Positions 17,568-25,861 of a stretch of DNA of 64,000 bases are shown in pieces. The notes under the pieces were generated by a model. That model saw only the letters and a list, made by a program, of their open reading frames with translations. It made no database searches and was not told the origin of the DNA. The stretch is from JANXSF01 sp043755435 (lineage in GTDB: Bacteria; Acidobacteriota; Terriglobia; Bryobacterales; Bryobacteraceae). Location of the stretch: contig JAYUSZ010000073.1 in assembly GCA_043755435.1 (NCBI GenBank), forward strand, positions 13,301 through 77,300, given 5' to 3'. The position numbers and the translations under genes were made by a program. Each line of letters begins with the position of its first letter. The first letter of the stretch is position 1.

Positions 17568-18461
17568 TTGAATCGAGTTCGTGTGATCAACCGGCCCGAC
17601 ACAACGGTTGCTGCTCCCCCAGTAGTGGTGACCCCGAAAATGATCGAGATCGCGCAGGGAGCGAAGGATGAGGAAGTTGCGATCACGGGGAATTCTCTGT
17701 TTGGAACGAGTGCTGCGCCAATCAATCGCACTGACGTGAAGTCGACGCTCGAGGATATCAAAAGCGATGGAACTACAGCAAAGGTCAAGTTCACCGTTGA
17801 CGACAATGCTGCACTTGGGGACTTTTTGCTGCAGATTGGGCGGCCGAATGACCCGTCGTGGACCGTACCGGTGAGGATCTTACCGGCGGTTCCCAAGGTG
17901 ATACCACCGAGTGTTGTTCCAGACATTGAGCAGACGAAGACCGCGACGGTGAAGATTACAGGCCGTTTCCTGAAGGGTGGTGCGGTGTGTACCGCGTTGC
18001 CGTCAGCGAAGGTGGCCTGTGAGCCGTCGCCGAGCGACGATGGCAAAGCAGCGGATTTGACAGTGACGCCACAATACGGCGCGCCTCTCGGCAAGGCGGA
18101 ATTAACCATTGTGCGCAATGGCCAGAAGGGCGATAAGACTGTTGAGATCAAGGTGGTTGGCGGAACGCCTGTGTTCACCCCCGATCCGTCGAAGGCCTCG
18201 ATTAAGACGACCCCTGCGACGGAAACCATCACGATGAAGCTTACGGGTGGAGACTTCCTGAAGACCTCAACACTTGAGGCGGATGGAGCCCTCAAACCTT
18301 TGGTGAAGATTACACCGATCGGGTCTGTGAACGGTGATCGCGGGGCGGAAGTTGCTGAGTTCCGGATCGAATTTTCTGCAAAACCTGCCGTTGGTGCGTA
18401 TAGCTTTAGTGTGATGAACGGAGGAAAGACGAAAGCAATTCCCCTCCAGATTGTGCAGTGA
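17568..18461 (+). CDS. IPT/TIG-like Ig-repeat protein, second of a pair
   Basis: 297 residues from TTG 17568 with AGGAAA about 9 bases upstream. Three Ig-like units repeat the pattern 'I-G-N-S-L-F/ITGRFLKGG/LTGGDFLK', as in IPT/TIG domains. The Lys/Thr/Pro-rich composition suits an extracellular or periplasmic beta protein, yet there is no signal peptide. Either export depends on a missed N-terminus, or the gene was once continuous with the 16453 gene: the stop of that gene is only 23 bases upstream. Function unknown. Confidence 0.65.
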   Translation: MNRVRVINRPDTTVAAPPVVVTPKMIEIAQGAKDEEVAITGNSLFGTSAAPINRTDVKSTLEDIKSDGTTAKVKFTVDDNAALGDFLLQIGRPNDPSWTVPVRILPAVPKVIPPSVVPDIEQTKTATVKITGRFLKGGAVCTALPSAKVACEPSPSDDGKAADLTVTPQYGAPLGKAELTIVRNGQKGDKTVEIKVVGGTPVFTPDPSKASIKTTPATETITMKLTGGDFLKTSTLEADGALKPLVKITPIGSVNGDRGAEVAEFRIEFSAKPAVGAYSFSVMNGGKTKAIPLQIVQ

Positions 18462-18799
18462 GTACGAGAATCACCAATTCGGGTGCAATGCCTTCCTTGC
18501 CACAGAGTATGACTATCAATTGTGACCCTCATCTCTAATGCCTTACTATTCGGGTCCTGTGGTTCGGAGGTCTTCCTTCCATACTGCAATGGCACTCGCA
18601 GCGGTTCCTTCTAGCCGGTTTTATGTGAAAAGTGACTTCCATACGAAATCCCGCCCACCTCGGAAACTGGAATCACTCTCAATCAAAATAATTGCTTCGC
18701 CAACAACTCTCTCTAGTTCAACCACTTCTGCGCTACCACTCGTTCCAGTCCTAGTTGTCGTGCAACACTCCGGGGTACTTTTATTTCAGAAATACCTCA
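18462..18799. other. Upstream region of the primase-like gene
   Basis: 338 bases with no supported gene. A plus-strand frame at 18538-18981 overlaps the primase-like gene in another phase and looks like a shadow. The last 35 bases before ATG 18800 resemble those before the truncated copy at 15735, which supports 18800 as the true start. Confidence 0.45.
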
Positions 18800-19861
18800 A
18801 TGAAGCAAGCAAGCCAACACCCAGCAGAACCCTCAGCATTCGAACAACTCCTAGCCTCCTGCGCAAGTGCCTTGTTCTTCCTAACCTCCAGTCGCCAATC
18901 CTACGCAAGCCTTCCTGGTGGATCAGCCACCCCCGTCTACTCGGAACAATTCCGGGGCTGGGTTTTGAAGCAGGCCGCTGACCACGCACTCCCCGTTCCG
19001 TCACCATCTAGACTTGCCCACGTCCTCCGTCATCAGGACAATCTCGTCCAGGCTTCCGGATTGCCCAGCAATATGGTCCATAACCGCATAGCCGTTCAGC
19101 CCGATGGCACAATCTACCTTGATCTCCAAACCGAAAATGAAGCCATCGAAATCAACCGTCACAATTGGACCCGCACCCAAAAGCACCCCGCTACTTTCCG
19201 CCGTCATGAATTGAACTTGGCCTTGCCCGTTCCAACTTCCTCCAAAGCCACCACAACCCAACTTCTAGCTAAATCAATGGGCCTCACTGAAGTAGCTGCC
19301 AACCCGTTGACTAACTGGCTAACAATGGCGCTGCTCCCAAATGTTGCCGCACCCATCTTAGTTATCACCGGCGAAGCCCGTATAGAAGCCGCTCGCCTCT
19401 TGCGCAACATCATCGACCCTGTCGTCCAACCCCTCTTTCCACTCCCCGTAACCGAAGGCCAACTCGGCCAGCTTGCCCAGTGGAATAGCGTGCTTGCCTT
19501 CGACGCCGGACCGCACATTACAGAGGGCCGCAAATCCGCACTACGCCGTCTGCGCCGTGGAGTTCCAGTACGCCTCCGCGAAGTCAGCCGTCGTCAGTCT
19601 CCAATCTACGAAACCGCACAACGGCCAATCTTGATCGCCGCCGACGCGCCCGTTGAGATCGAGAAAAATCAAATCAACATTGAAATTAACCAGTGCCACG
19701 AAGTACCGCTAGACCAGTTATTGGGTGCCTTGCTGAATCAGTTGGTAAGAGCTTTAAAACAAATCGAGGCTCCAACCGAATCCTGGCAAATTGAAGATGT
19801 GCAGTTGCTCCGCATTCCAATATCAGCCCATTACGCAACAGCCAACAAGCCCTTCACATAA
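18800..19861 (+). CDS. Derived primase/helicase-like ATPase that has lost its P-loop
   Basis: 353 residues from ATG 18800; the match to the second copy at 15735 begins exactly there. Residues 100-145 (DGTIYLDLQTENEAIEINRH, then FRRHELNLALPVP) resemble the region that precedes the ATPase domain in phage/plasmid-type primase-helicase proteins (GxIYLDL, VEI, FRR..LPLP). Next come PILVITGEARIEAARLLRN and IIDPVVQPLFPLP. Relatives have GEQGSAKST-like Walker A followed by LR.L.DP..APLR.LP. Here Walker A is replaced by GEARIEAAR (residues 191-199), without Gly-Lys-Ser/Thr, while the Walker-B-like VLAFD (231-235) remains. ATP hydrolysis by the usual mechanism is therefore unlikely. It has no mobile-element neighbours. 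Family assignment is from memory of motifs. Confidence 0.65.
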   Translation: MKQASQHPAEPSAFEQLLASCASALFFLTSSRQSYASLPGGSATPVYSEQFRGWVLKQAADHALPVPSPSRLAHVLRHQDNLVQASGLPSNMVHNRIAVQPDGTIYLDLQTENEAIEINRHNWTRTQKHPATFRRHELNLALPVPTSSKATTTQLLAKSMGLTEVAANPLTNWLTMALLPNVAAPILVITGEARIEAARLLRNIIDPVVQPLFPLPVTEGQLGQLAQWNSVLAFDAGPHITEGRKSALRRLRRGVPVRLREVSRRQSPIYETAQRPILIAADAPVEIEKNQINIEINQCHEVPLDQLLGALLNQLVRALKQIEAPTESWQIEDVQLLRIPISAHYATANKPFT

Positions 19862-19983
19862 TGAAAACACCGGCAGAAAATCGGGAGCGCAGCCGGGCGC
19901 GATAAGAAGATGTCCAACCCTAATCGTAAGCTCTTTGACAATCTAATATTGATGTTTCCAGAATCAAGGCAACGCGAAAAATT

Positions 19984-20067
19984 GGGGACTGGCTTGTCTG
20001 GCCCAGGCGACAGAATTTACTCATTGAACCAAAGGCCCTAAGCGAGCGGCCAGACCGGCCTGTCCCC
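19984..20067. repeat. 84-base element with GGGGACA-type terminal inverted repeats
   Basis: The ends GGGGACTGGCTTGTCTGGCC (19984-20003) and GGCCAGACCGGCCTGTCCCC (20048-20067) are inverted copies matching at 17 of 20 positions; AT-rich flanks (AAATT/ATTTTT) extend the symmetry. There is no ORF between the arms. It sits between the primase-like gene and the cytochrome gene. A second element with similar ends lies at 27576-27667. Confidence 0.65.
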
Positions 20068-20105
20068 ATTTTTTCCCATTTTCAAATCCTCAGTCTTAAA
20101 CGCCG

Positions 20106-20585
20106 CTAAGCCGGGTTATGACACAAATTGCATTCGTTCGACGCCTTGTGTTCATCATGGCAAGCCATACAAGAATTCATGTCGATCGGTTTTTCCTTAC
20201 TCATCACATCCCGTTCCGCCACCGGCCCATGGCACTTCGCACAATCCGTCATCTGGGTGTGCACCTTGTGTGAGAACCAAACAAACTCCGGTAATTTGTA
20301 AACCCTTATCCAAGGTACCGGCTCTTTCTTCTTTGCAAATTCAGTCAGCTTCTGAATATGAGGACTGTCCGTCTTCACACTAGCGTGGCATGCCATACAC
20401 TTGGTCTCCGCTGGGAAAGTGGCGGCGTCGCCTTTACCCGGCATCGTATGGCACTCCGTGCATTTCAAGCCCATTTTCAAATGAGTCTTGTGGCTGTATG
20501 GCAACGGCTGTTCCGCTGGACAAACCATGCCCATCCCCACGGCCACAACTGCCAATTTCAATTTGCTAAGGTAGAGCAAACGCAA
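20106..20585 (-). CDS. Pentaheme c-type cytochrome (cytochrome c3/c7-like)
   Basis: 159 residues with a signal peptide (LAVVAVGMGMVCPAEQ). Five heme-attachment motifs are visible: CTECH (42-46), CMACH (63-67), CAKCH (115-119), CMACH (139-143) and CNLCH (152-156). Paired SHKTH and SHKVH segments supply likely distal His ligands, as in class III cytochromes. It would act as a periplasmic electron carrier. The start overlaps the end of the PQQ dehydrogenase gene by 20 bases on the same strand, so the cytochrome is a good candidate to take electrons from that enzyme. Not assigned to a named subfamily. Confidence 0.88.
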   Translation of the reverse strand: MRLLYLSKLKLAVVAVGMGMVCPAEQPLPYSHKTHLKMGLKCTECHTMPGKGDAATFPAETKCMACHASVKTDSPHIQKLTEFAKKKEPVPWIRVYKLPEFVWFSHKVHTQMTDCAKCHGPVAERDVMSKEKPIDMNSCMACHDEHKASNECNLCHNPA

Positions 20586-22341
20586 CGTAAGAATCTCCCG
20601 ATTTGGTGGAAAGCCGCCCCCCGCCGCCGCACGTGATCACAACAAACTGCTTTCCGTTTATAGAATAAGTTGCTGGAGTGGCATAGCCGCCAGCTGGCAG
20701 TTTGGTTTCCCACAGGATCTCGCCAGTAGCGGCGTCGAACGCTCGAAACATTTCATCCGCCGTAGCCCCAATGAAGACCAGTCCGCCCGCCGTCACAATC
20801 GGGCCGCCGAAATTTTCTGTTCCAACATTCTTTTCCGTTGTCTTATTCTTGCCCAACACTTTCTGCCAGGCAAATGTCCCCTTATTCAGGTCAATAGCGG
20901 TCATCAATCCCCATGGTGGCTTTCCTCCTGGATTTCCTTTGTCATCCCGCAATTTCCTATAGCCGCCAATGTTGTACGGATAAGCAGAACCAGCCGGCGC
21001 ATCAATCAACTGCATGATAGACGCAAGATTTTGTGAGTTGACGTACAACAAACCTGTCGACTGGTCCCAAGCTGCACCTCCCCAAAGTCCTCCGCCTACG
21101 GTTCCAGGCAGCATTATTGAACCCTGCTTAGAAGGCGGAGTGTACAATCCAGTATTCTTCCAATCTTTCGCCATCCTGGAAAAGTGTTCAAAAACTTCAG
21201 GGGTCACGTCGCTCGGCTCATAGCGCTGTGCAGAAAATGGCGGTGGACGAACTGGTACCGGCTGAGTTCTTGAAGCCATTTCGCCCGGAATATCGGAGGC
21301 TGGAAACCGCCGCTCTTCCACCGGTATCAAGGGCTTTCCCGTATTCCTGTCAAGAACGAAAACAAATCCCTGCTTGGTAATTTGCGCTAATGCGTCCTTG
21401 CCCTGAAACTGAATTAAATTGGCATTCACAGGAAGGTCCATGTCCCAAATATCGTGATGGACTGTCTGGTAATGCCATTTGCGCTTTCCGGTTGAAGCAT
21501 CCAAAGCCACCACCGAATTCCCGAACAAATTGTCTCCCAACCGGTCGCCGCCATAAAAATCAAAGGACGGAGACCCTAGACTTACATAAACCACACCAGC
21601 TTTTTCGTCCAGGCTCATCCCACCCCAATCGTTGGTGCCGCCGGTAGTTTTCCAAGCGTCCTTCGGCCAAGTTTCATAGCCGAATTCCCCAGGATGTGGA
21701 ATTGTGTGGAAAATCCATCGGCGCTTGCCCGTCTTTAGGTCGAATGCCCTGATGTGTCCGGGTGCCGACATTCGCGGTCCTTCTCCAACACTCGAACCCA
21801 TGATCACTAAATCTTTGTAGATAACACCAGGAGTTGTCGACCCGTTGAATGCGCCCGGCGGGTCGCGGTCCAAATCCTTGGACATGTCGATTCTGCCGCC
21901 CTCGCCAAACCCCTCCACCACCTTGCCCGTCTTCGCGTTCAAAGCATATAAGTATTTGGATGCAGGGAAAAGAATGCGCTCATCGTCCTTATCTCTCCAA
22001 TACATCAATCCACGATTCACTCCTTGCGATCCGCTCCTTGGCGGTTCAAATCGCCACAGTTCCTTTCCTGTGGCCCCGTCCAAAGCAACAGCTATCGCAG
22101 TCGGCGTCGTTCCATAAACTACTCCATTCACCACAATCGGCGTGCACTCATTATTGGTGCGGCCCCTCGGGTCGGCATCCCCGGAACTAAATTCCCATGC
22201 CACCTTCAATTGCCGCACATTCGACTTGTTAATTTGCTTAAGCGGCGAATACCGGTTGCCGTCATTTCCGCCTGACCAGGTACGCCACTCCTGTTGCGCC
22301 GAAAGCGCAATTGGCAGAAGGAATAAGAGAATTTGCTTCAT
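20566..22341 (-). CDS. PQQ-dependent dehydrogenase (glucose/alcohol-dehydrogenase-like quinoprotein)
   Basis: 591 residues, signal peptide KQILLFLLPIALSAQQ. Family features include WRTWSGGNDGNRYSPLKQIN, VNRGLMYWRDKD, GSSVGEGPRMSAPGHIRAFD, GGTNDWGGMSLDEKAGVVYV, HYQTVHHDIWDMDLP and the closing GGYATPATYSINGKQFVVI. The length and the HHDIWDMDLP block match soluble or periplasmic quinoproteins related to membrane glucose dehydrogenase; the N-terminal membrane domain of GcdH is absent. It oxidises a sugar or alcohol in the periplasm using PQQ; the substrate cannot be given. No pqq biosynthesis genes lie in the window. Confidence 0.9.
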   Translation of the reverse strand: MKQILLFLLPIALSAQQEWRTWSGGNDGNRYSPLKQINKSNVRQLKVAWEFSSGDADPRGRTNNECTPIVVNGVVYGTTPTAIAVALDGATGKELWRFEPPRSGSQGVNRGLMYWRDKDDERILFPASKYLYALNAKTGKVVEGFGEGGRIDMSKDLDRDPPGAFNGSTTPGVIYKDLVIMGSSVGEGPRMSAPGHIRAFDLKTGKRRWIFHTIPHPGEFGYETWPKDAWKTTGGTNDWGGMSLDEKAGVVYVSLGSPSFDFYGGDRLGDNLFGNSVVALDASTGKRKWHYQTVHHDIWDMDLPVNANLIQFQGKDALAQITKQGFVFVLDRNTGKPLIPVEERRFPASDIPGEMASRTQPVPVRPPPFSAQRYEPSDVTPEVFEHFSRMAKDWKNTGLYTPPSKQGSIMLPGTVGGGLWGGAAWDQSTGLLYVNSQNLASIMQLIDAPAGSAYPYNIGGYRKLRDDKGNPGGKPPWGLMTAIDLNKGTFAWQKVLGKNKTTEKNVGTENFGGPIVTAGGLVFIGATADEMFRAFDAATGEILWETKLPAGGYATPATYSINGKQFVVITCGGGGRLSTKSGDSYVAFALP

Positions 22342-22402
22342 AGGATGGGGATCCGCTTGAGTATATCGAAGGTGGGTACAACGGTGCTTGTAGAAAAAAA
22401 TG

Positions 22403-22455
22403 ACGGGGTAGGTCAGACGCCGTGTCCTGCAAGGAACGCCGCCGATCTACCCCGT
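22403..22455. repeat. Inverted repeat (53 bases)
   Basis: ACGGGGTAGGTC (22403-22414) and GATCTACCCCGT (22444-22455) are inverted at 11 of 12 positions, with a 29-base GC-rich loop. It lies upstream of the minus-strand PQQ dehydrogenase start (22341) and could be a transcript-terminating or dispersed palindrome. Confidence 0.45.
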
Positions 22456-22578
22456 TTAGTTGCCGTACTAACTCATGAAGGAGATCAAATTGATTTGTTC
22501 TACTCCTTTATACCTTTTGCGATATCTCATTCCTATGAGTAGGATCCGCTGAGTCCGATGGAAAAAACACTTAGTACC

Positions 22579-22788
22579 CTATGTCCTGAGGAATGCAAAA
22601 TAGACCGTAAATACCATAAGTCCAAAACTCACTGCGCAATTCCACTTCAGAGTTCCTCTCGTACCGTATCCAATCCGGTTGAAGGAACCTACAAGCAATA
22701 CTCGAATAGGGATGCGCGACCAGGCGAAGGTCATGAAACCCAACGTCAAAATGAAACAGGTGCGCTCCGGCCCCCCGCCATTGCGCAC
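22579..22788 (-). CDS. Possible small two-helix membrane protein
   Basis: 69 codons. Two hydrophobic stretches, CFILTLGFMTFAWSRI and VSFGLMVFTVYFAFLR, are separated by a Gly/Arg-rich loop (GSFNRIGYGTRGTLKW), which would fit a small inner-membrane protein. No family is recognised and no good ribosome site precedes ATG 22788. An overlapping frame in another phase (22571-22825) looks less protein-like. Outside this ORF and the inverted repeat, nothing else is seen in 22342-22870. Confidence 0.35.
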   Translation of the reverse strand: MRNGGGPERTCFILTLGFMTFAWSRIPIRVLLVGSFNRIGYGTRGTLKWNCAVSFGLMVFTVYFAFLRT

Positions 22789-22870
22789 CCGTTTGCGACG
22801 AAACCGAAGTTACGTCTGTACTCACTTATCGGCAGTTTCCATCTGGTCTGGAGTAGAATGGTGACACTTC

Positions 22871-24277
22871 ATGAATCGCCGACAATTTCTAACTACTCTG
22901 GGCGTGGGCCTCGCCTGTGCCTCGCTCAATGCTGCTACTCGACCAAATGTCCTTTTCATCGCTGTGGATGATCTCAACGATTGGATCGGTTGCCTTGGTG
23001 GTCATCCACAAACGAAGACTCCAAATTATGATCGCCTTGCTGCCCGTGGCGTTCTGTTTACTAACGCGCATTGTGCCGCTCCGCTATGCAATCCATCGCG
23101 GGCAGCGCTGATGACAGGCATTGCTCCAGCAACGTCCGGTGTCTACGAAAACAATCAGCCCTGGCGTAAATCTCCGGTGCTTCAAAATGCTGTGACCATT
23201 CCCCAGCACTTCCGTGCAAATGGCTATAAGGCAATTGGCAGTGGAAAAATCTATCACGACTCTTTCCCCGACCCTCAGAGCTGGGATGAGTTTTTCCCTT
23301 CGCTGGATAAGCAAAAGCCGGCTGATCCCAGGCCGTCAAAAACTCCAGTCAACGGTATTCCCAACGCAGCCCACTTCGACTGGGGCCCTCTTGGTTCGGA
23401 TGTCCACGATTCAGCTATGGGTGATTTCCAGGTGGTCGATTGGGTCACCTCTCAACTGGCCAAGCGGCATGATCAACCACTATTCCTGGCCTGTGGGCTT
23501 TTCCGGCCTCACCTTCCCTGGTATGTTCCACAAAAGTATTTCGATATGTTCCCCCTGGATAAAATCGAACTTCCCAGCGTGAAGGCCGACGATTTGGACG
23601 ACGTTCCTCCTATTGGAAAAGCTATGGCAAAGCCCGATGGAGACCATAAGAAAGTTATCGAAAACAACCAGTGGAAGAAAGCAGTTCAAGGATACTTGGC
23701 TTCGATTAGTTTTTCCGATGCAATGTTGGGGCGCCTGCTGGATGCCTTCGACAAAAGCCCATACGCAAAAGACACTATCGTGATGCTTTGGAGCGATCAC
23801 GGGTGGCATCTTGGAGAAAAATTGCATTGGCGAAAATTCAGCCTATGGGAAGAGGCAACTCATAACGTTTTCATGGTGTCTGCCCCAGGAGTTACCAAAG
23901 CAGGAGGACGATGCGATCGCACAGTTAGCTTGCTCGATATCTACCCAACCCTGATTGACCTTTGCAGCTTACCTGCGAAGAAAGGATTGGAAGGGAAAAG
24001 CATTCTTCCACTTTTGAAGAACCCCGCAACTGGATGGTCCCATCCGGCCGTGACCACTTTCCGTCAAGGGAACCATTCGGTACGCAGCGAAAAATGGCGT
24101 TACATTCGCTACAAAGATGGAACGGAAGAACTCTACGACCATGACAAAGATCCAATGGAATGGACCAACCTTGCCGGAAAACCAGAATCGCTTCCTGTTA
24201 AGAAGGAGCATATCAAGTGGCTCCCGAAATTGAATGCTGCCCCAACGATGTCCGTAAAAGGTGGCGAAGAGAATTAA
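22871..24277 (+). CDS. Type I sulfatase, exported (iduronate-2-sulfatase-like)
   Basis: 468 residues. The N-terminus MNRRQFLTTLGVGLACASLNA has a twin-arginine-like RRQFL. Metal ligands appear in FIAVDDLNDWIG (Asp33/Asp34) and the formylglycine site is CNPSR (Cys73) in CNPSRAALMTGI, the Cys-type consensus. WSDHGWHLGEKLHWRKFSLWE, with its H-x-x-x-H and K residues, and DRTVSLLDIYPTLIDL resemble iduronate-2-sulfatases and heparan/choline-type relatives. It probably removes sulfate from an exopolysaccharide or other sulfated carbon source in the periplasm. No maturase gene (FGE or anSME) is nearby. It is convergent with the next gene, with no spacer. Confidence 0.9.
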   Translation: MNRRQFLTTLGVGLACASLNAATRPNVLFIAVDDLNDWIGCLGGHPQTKTPNYDRLAARGVLFTNAHCAAPLCNPSRAALMTGIAPATSGVYENNQPWRKSPVLQNAVTIPQHFRANGYKAIGSGKIYHDSFPDPQSWDEFFPSLDKQKPADPRPSKTPVNGIPNAAHFDWGPLGSDVHDSAMGDFQVVDWVTSQLAKRHDQPLFLACGLFRPHLPWYVPQKYFDMFPLDKIELPSVKADDLDDVPPIGKAMAKPDGDHKKVIENNQWKKAVQGYLASISFSDAMLGRLLDAFDKSPYAKDTIVMLWSDHGWHLGEKLHWRKFSLWEEATHNVFMVSAPGVTKAGGRCDRTVSLLDIYPTLIDLCSLPAKKGLEGKSILPLLKNPATGWSHPAVTTFRQGNHSVRSEKWRYIRYKDGTEELYDHDKDPMEWTNLAGKPESLPVKKEHIKWLPKLNAAPTMSVKGGEEN

Positions 24278-25852
24278 TCAATCCAGCTTGAAAATGCGGA
24301 TCCCGTCTTTGTCGTAGAGTTTTTCGACACCTACGGGATTCGCCAAGCTGGTTTGAATTTTCTGATAGTCATCCACGTCCAGGTCTCTGCGGAAATCTTC
24401 CTTTGTCAGGTAAAGATAATTCAAGCCATGCAGCCGGGCATATTCGATTGCTCCAGAGTAGGCAGCTACAATTTCCTTGGCTTCATCCCGGTACATATGA
24501 ACGGTTGGAATAATCAGGTTTGCTGATTTTCTGCCGGTATAGAGATACACCAAAGTGTCCTGCTCTGCCAGGATTCGGGCATCAGCTGGCAGGTTATTCT
24601 TCACCCACGAAAATGCTGGTTTGTTGCGTTCCAGACGTTGGCGAAATCCGTCCATCATGGATGGCAGAAGGTTGAACACCGTAAAGATCTGGGCCATGAA
24701 GCAAGCTGCGAAAAGCGTGCAAACTGCGGCTGCCATGATGCGAGCAGCGATTCTTTGGGAACCATCTTTGTGACTAAAGCCTTTGCGGATATTGCCAACC
24801 AACTCTTTCATTTCGAAACAGAAACCGGCAAGTAATAACGGTGCCAGAGGCAATACAAAACGTTCATTTGGAGGGAAGCTCCAGATCACCAGCATTCCAA
24901 GAAACACGGCACCAAAAGCTCCGTATTGCCAATCGGATTTACTCTTGCAAAGTTTCCAGCAGCCTCGCAAAGCGGCCAATGCCAGCAGTTGGTTGAGAAT
25001 TTTCACAGGTAGAGCTTCGCTCACTTTCGGCAATACCAATGCCCCAATTCCATAAAGGACGGAATCAATATTCTTCCAAAGGAACAGATGTGCTTCGTTC
25101 CAATGAAAGTTCAACCAGTGAAAACCTGCGTAATTGGTGTAGTAGAGCGTGATCAGGTCGGTGCCCGGTCCAATATGTTGTTTCGACCAGATTGCCCAAC
25201 CGACGGTGGCTGGGAGCATAGCTAGCAAAAATACGGAAGCTTCTTTGAACTTGCGACGGAATAGAAAAACTGCGGGAACCGAAACCAGCAGAGCTACTCC
25301 GGCGGTTCGAAATAGAAAGGCGATTCCGCCTGTGATTCCGGCAACAGCTACCCACTTCCATCCTTGGCTTTCTGCCGTATGAAGAGCGATAAGGACGGCC
25401 AACACAAATACCGTAAACGGAATTTCGCTCATCAGCATTACGCTGAAGAAGATCACATATGGGTTGATGGCCAGAAGAGCAGCCAAACCCCATTGCCACT
25501 GGACGTCGAGTCCGAGTTTTCGCCAATAGAGCATAGCGAGCAGCAACAGGACAGGCAACATTCGCCACTGCACCCAGACGGCTTGTTTCAGATTTTGAGG
25601 AAACGTTGCACCATCGGCCCAGACTGAAGCCAGTAGGGCGGGGTAGCCTGGCGGGTATTTGGTTTGGGCAGGTTCGCCAGGCAAACTGGAGATGCGGTAG
25701 CCACCACCATCAAGCAGTGATTTGGCACTGGTGAAATAGAGGCCGTCGTCCCCGAAATCGCCAAAGCGCGGATCATCCTGATTGTTCCAAGTGAACCAGA
25801 GCGATGGCGTCAACAATAGAACGAAGCCAATCAGCGGAGCAAGAAATCGCAT
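24278..25852 (-). CDS. GT39/ArnT-like membrane glycosyltransferase
   Basis: 524 residues with about eleven hydrophobic segments. The first external loop has the acidic DDGLYFTSAKSLLDGGGYRI block followed by KYPPGYPALLA, typical of dolichyl-phosphate-mannose/ArnT-type glycosyltransferases that use polyprenyl-phosphate sugars. The C-terminal 150 residues are soluble (ILAEQDTLVYLYTGRKS, HMYRDEAKEIV). The acceptor may be protein, lipid or polysaccharide. Its TGA stop directly abuts the sulfatase stop. Ten bases separate its start from the LarA-like gene upstream on the same strand, so the two are probably cotranscribed. Confidence 0.78.
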   Translation of the reverse strand: MRFLAPLIGFVLLLTPSLWFTWNNQDDPRFGDFGDDGLYFTSAKSLLDGGGYRISSLPGEPAQTKYPPGYPALLASVWADGATFPQNLKQAVWVQWRMLPVLLLLAMLYWRKLGLDVQWQWGLAALLAINPYVIFFSVMLMSEIPFTVFVLAVLIALHTAESQGWKWVAVAGITGGIAFLFRTAGVALLVSVPAVFLFRRKFKEASVFLLAMLPATVGWAIWSKQHIGPGTDLITLYYTNYAGFHWLNFHWNEAHLFLWKNIDSVLYGIGALVLPKVSEALPVKILNQLLALAALRGCWKLCKSKSDWQYGAFGAVFLGMLVIWSFPPNERFVLPLAPLLLAGFCFEMKELVGNIRKGFSHKDGSQRIAARIMAAAVCTLFAACFMAQIFTVFNLLPSMMDGFRQRLERNKPAFSWVKNNLPADARILAEQDTLVYLYTGRKSANLIIPTVHMYRDEAKEIVAAYSGAIEYARLHGLNYLYLTKEDFRRDLDVDDYQKIQTSLANPVGVEKLYDKDGIRIFKLD

Positions 25853-25861
25853 CGAGAAAGC

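Noticed and set aside
19862..20105. tRNA or integrase attachment site next to the GGGGACA element
   Set aside because: No cloverleaf, no GGTTCGAATCC-type T-loop and no flanking direct repeat was found.
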